Assembly (NCBI GenBank): GCA_029931535.1 | Contig: JAQPZY010001555.1 | Span: forward strand, 2,490,001 to 2,554,000 | DNA: 64,000 nt | Reading direction: 5' to 3' | Source of the DNA: Margaritifera margaritifera | Taxonomy: Eukaryota; Mollusca; Bivalvia; Unionida; Margaritiferidae | Shown here: positions 62,338-64,000 of the stretch, piece after piece | Position numbering within the stretch: the stretch's first letter is position 1 | How the letters are laid out: each line of letters starts with the position of its first letter | Made by a program: the position numbers and the translations under genes | Notes under the pieces: model-generated | What the model saw: the letters and a program-made list of their open reading frames with translations, nothing else | Databases searched by the model: none | Told to the model about the DNA's origin: nothing

Positions 62338-62651
62338 ATGTCGCACCAGCGTAAATTTGTCACGTTGAGCCGAGGTCAACTCGAAAAGATCTTAGCCGCG
62401 ATGAAAAACAAACCGGAGTTCATTTGAAAGTGTATCCGGACAAATTATATGGGAACACGCCAACGATGTTGACACCGATGCAGCTGCAACAGTTCGAAGC
62501 AACTAAACGTCAAAGCAGCGGGATAACCTTTAACTTGTCAGCGGCCGGGATCGCCACGACGAAACACAACGGCGAAACATTTCCATTTTTAGCGGCGATT
62601 CCATCTGCCGTGGTTGCAAAAGTAGGGCCGTCGGAACCGCATCCAGGATGA
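62338..62651 (+). pseudogene. Small structural peptide of the viral element (frameshifted)
   Basis: ATG at 62,338 opens MSHQRKFVTLSRGQLEKI and stops at about 62,428. The reading continues in another frame from 62,424 with LTPMQLQQFEATKRQ and ITFNLSAAGI, then an alanine/proline-rich end. Such short basic or amphipathic peptides between capsid and protease genes resemble the minor virion peptides of adintoviruses and adenoviruses. One frameshift near 62,420 separates the halves. Confidence 0.5.
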
Positions 62652-63115
62652 CTGAGAAAGACGGTTGGTGTGTAAACAAAAAAGGGAAAAGGTCTTCGAC
62701 TATATGGGCGTGGGGGACAAAGACTCTTGATTTGAAGAGGTCTTCGGCTATGCTCTCGCCGTTGACGGCCATGGAAGCGAAGGTTCTCTGACGTCCGTTG
62801 ACCAATTTTGAACTAGAGATGACAAAATCAGTTAAGCATTTCCGAGGGGTCTTTATGCGGGTTGAACTTGCATCAATGATCCCCCGCACGTAGGAAACTG
62901 GAATCGTTAACCTGGATTCATCGACAGGACCTGGGACTGGTTGGGTCGCCTCGATGCCTATTCTATTTTGACTCGGATGGGTTTGTACCGCCACGGAAAG
63001 TTGTTGACTATCTGCGTGGTGACTTTGCCACTGGACGACTACCTCCGATTTATTCAACGCTGCCGTTGAAAACACAAACAGAAGGCTCAATATGCAAAAA
63101 GCCAGACCCCGCACG
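62648..63115 (+). pseudogene. Adenain-like cysteine protease of the viral element (inactive)
   Basis: In one frame from 62,834: HFRGVFMRVELASMIP, then a TAG at 62,891, then ETGIVNLDSSTGPGTGWV. In another frame from 62,970: DSDGFVPPRKVVDYLRGDF. This order, an N-terminal FRGVF segment, a GPGT-x-WV segment, then a D-rich strand, is that of the adenovirus-type (C5) maturation protease found in Polintons and adintoviruses. At the position where these enzymes carry the catalytic histidine the sequence reads Gly. The frame shifts near 62,965, and no convincing Cys motif was seen before 63,115. It would have processed virion proteins. Confidence 0.65.
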
Positions 63116-63127
63116 CACTAGTCGATT

Positions 63128-63328
63128 GTGCGTTGTCATTTAGAAGCTACGTTCGAAAGTATATACGAAATCCCAGTTGACTTTTATGGACGGGCGAGCA
63201 CAGCAACCCAACGGGGAGGCGCCGATGTGGATTTAACCAGGTTTGGCACCAAAGACGATTTGGTTCAGTTGAGCAACCGGTTTATTGTAGGCGTCAACCC
63301 AAACGAGCTTGTGATTTTTCAAGATTGA
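63128..63328 (+). CDS. Hypothetical ORF of the viral element
   Basis: 66 codons including SIYEIPVDFYGRASTATQRG and TRFGTKDDLVQLSNRFIVGV, ending IFQD. It follows the protease. Protein-like composition, not recognised. It overlaps the next ORF by a few bases. Confidence 0.35.
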   Translation: MRCHLEATFESIYEIPVDFYGRASTATQRGGADVDLTRFGTKDDLVQLSNRFIVGVNPNELVIFQD

Positions 63329-63738
63329 ACTTTAAAACTGCAAACGTCCAACGTGGACACCAACGACACTGTCTTTTGAAGCCACGAGGAGCCATCGCGA
63401 AAAACCTGGCCGAAACCACCGAAAACAAAGAAATTAGAGACTCTGGCGTGTCGGCTGCCTTTATCAAAAATTATGTCGACGATGTTGATGTTGAGATGAA
63501 ACAATACGTGAATGTAAAGGCCGCCCAGGTGTTATCAGCTCTATCCTCACCAATAAACGTAGTAACTTCATGGGGTTTATTCAGTGGAATATTAACTGGC
63601 GAAGGAGAGGGAAACAAAATACTGCATAACATGTGGTCGACTTTTTTCATTCGTGTTGTAATGACTTTGATAAACCTAACCTCACATGTTAAAGATACGC
63701 GAGTCTGGATCGTATTTGTTTATCTTAACCGGATTTAG
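63325..63738 (+). CDS. Hypothetical ORF spanning the right composition change
   Basis: 137 codons. The first 75 are hydrophilic and protein-like (AIAKNLAETTENKEIRDS, AAFIKNYVDDVDVEMKQY). From about 63,560 the base composition returns to AT-rich and the product becomes hydrophobic, so only the first part probably belonged to a gene. Confidence 0.3.
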   Translation: MNFKTANVQRGHQRHCLLKPRGAIAKNLAETTENKEIRDSGVSAAFIKNYVDDVDVEMKQYVNVKAAQVLSALSSPINVVTSWGLFSGILTGEGEGNKILHNMWSTFFIRVVMTLINLTSHVKDTRVWIVFVYLNRI

Positions 63739-64000
63739 AGGCATGTGGGGTGTAACAATGTTGCTAAATAATCACCAAAGTATTAGATCACTAGGGATGC
63801 TTACAATCGAACAAGGCTGTGTTCAATATTTCACATCTGCAGTATCGATATTATTGGTCGCTGGAGATGAAACCGAGTTTGAAGAATTCAACGTTTATCC
63901 GAAACTGTTTTTATCCGTCTGTGTTTACGATTTATCATTACATATACGTGATGGGTTCTGAACAACCACGCAATGACGATGTTGCGGAACATCAGTTGGA
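63686..64000 (+). CDS. Hypothetical ORFs at window end
   Basis: An open frame 63,686-63,961 (GFRGMWGVTMLLNNHQ, later VYPKLFLSVCVYDL) is followed by an ATG at 63,951 whose frame (MGSEQPRNDDVAEHQL) is open to the end of the window. Neither is recognised. Whether they belong to the element or to flanking host DNA cannot be decided here. Confidence 0.25.

Larger units (their letters stand above)
56028..64000 (+). mobile_element. Decayed Polinton/adintovirus-like DNA virus element
   Basis: From about 56.03 kb the sequence is visibly richer in G, C and CpG than the rest of the window, up to about 63.55 kb. All recognisable genes point right: unknown ORFs, type B DNA polymerase N-terminal part, acidic ORF, capsid-like protein, small structural peptide, adenain-like protease. 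The adjacency of structural protein, small peptide and protease matches virus-like Polintons and adintoviruses. Every recognised gene is broken by stops or frameshifts, and the polymerase core is missing. No integrase or packaging ATPase was recognised. Terminal inverted repeats were not found. At the left, 'ggttactg..cagggtta' occurs twice (56,028 and 56,067). The right end may lie outside the window. Confidence 0.75.

Noticed and set aside
62530..63114. 194-codon minus-strand ORF with a signal-peptide-like start
   Set aside because: It lies opposite the protease and small-peptide relics, which carry recognisable family motifs on the plus strand; the minus product has no domain.

Overview
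The window looks like nuclear DNA of an invertebrate animal, most likely a mollusc and perhaps a bivalve. The evidence is an AT-rich background, very high microsatellite and minisatellite content, several tRNA-derived SINEs, a LINE 3' end, GT-AG introns separating small exons, and a metazoan cadherin-like receptor family. The species cannot be named from sequence alone. All exons were found by eye from splice sites, reading phase and comparison between duplicated copies; no search was run.

Layout. 1-8 kb: mostly non-coding, with a 46-bp minisatellite at 3.1 kb. The 3' end of a single-pass membrane protein gene follows (transmembrane exon at 5.4 kb, cytoplasmic exons at 6.9 and 7.1 kb, AATAAA at 7.75 kb). 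8-26 kb: intron-like or intergenic DNA with CT and TA microsatellites, SINEs, a LINE relic (21.3-22.3 kb), local duplications, a perfect 18-bp hairpin (9.6 kb) and one possible first exon (9.46 kb). 26-37.5 kb: copy A of a cadherin-like receptor gene, broken in at least four exons, with a 3.1-kb array of a 39-bp unit in front. 37.5-46 kb: repeats only. 46.3-52.5 kb: copy B of the same gene. It has an intact signal-peptide exon whose phase matches two intact cadherin-like exons. Copies A and B share introns, a SINE, two minisatellites and a TTA microsatellite, so they come from one segmental duplication. 52.5-56 kb: satellites, tRNA-like heads and a fold-back element.

56-64 kb: sequence visibly richer in C, G and CpG, holding a decayed Polinton/adintovirus-like DNA virus element on the + strand. 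In order it carries an unknown ORF, the N-terminal and exonuclease part of a protein-primed type B DNA polymerase without the polymerase core, a structural (capsid-like) protein, a small structural peptide, and an adenain-like protease with its catalytic histidine position altered. Stops and frameshifts run throughout, so it is a fossil. Its right end may lie outside the window.

How the genes relate. The receptor exons suggest a tandem family with signal peptide, cadherin-like extracellular exons that mostly keep phase 1, one membrane span and a short tail. One copy is intact over its visible 5' part, one is a pseudogene, and a third contributes only its 3' end on the left. The viral element is an unrelated insertion.
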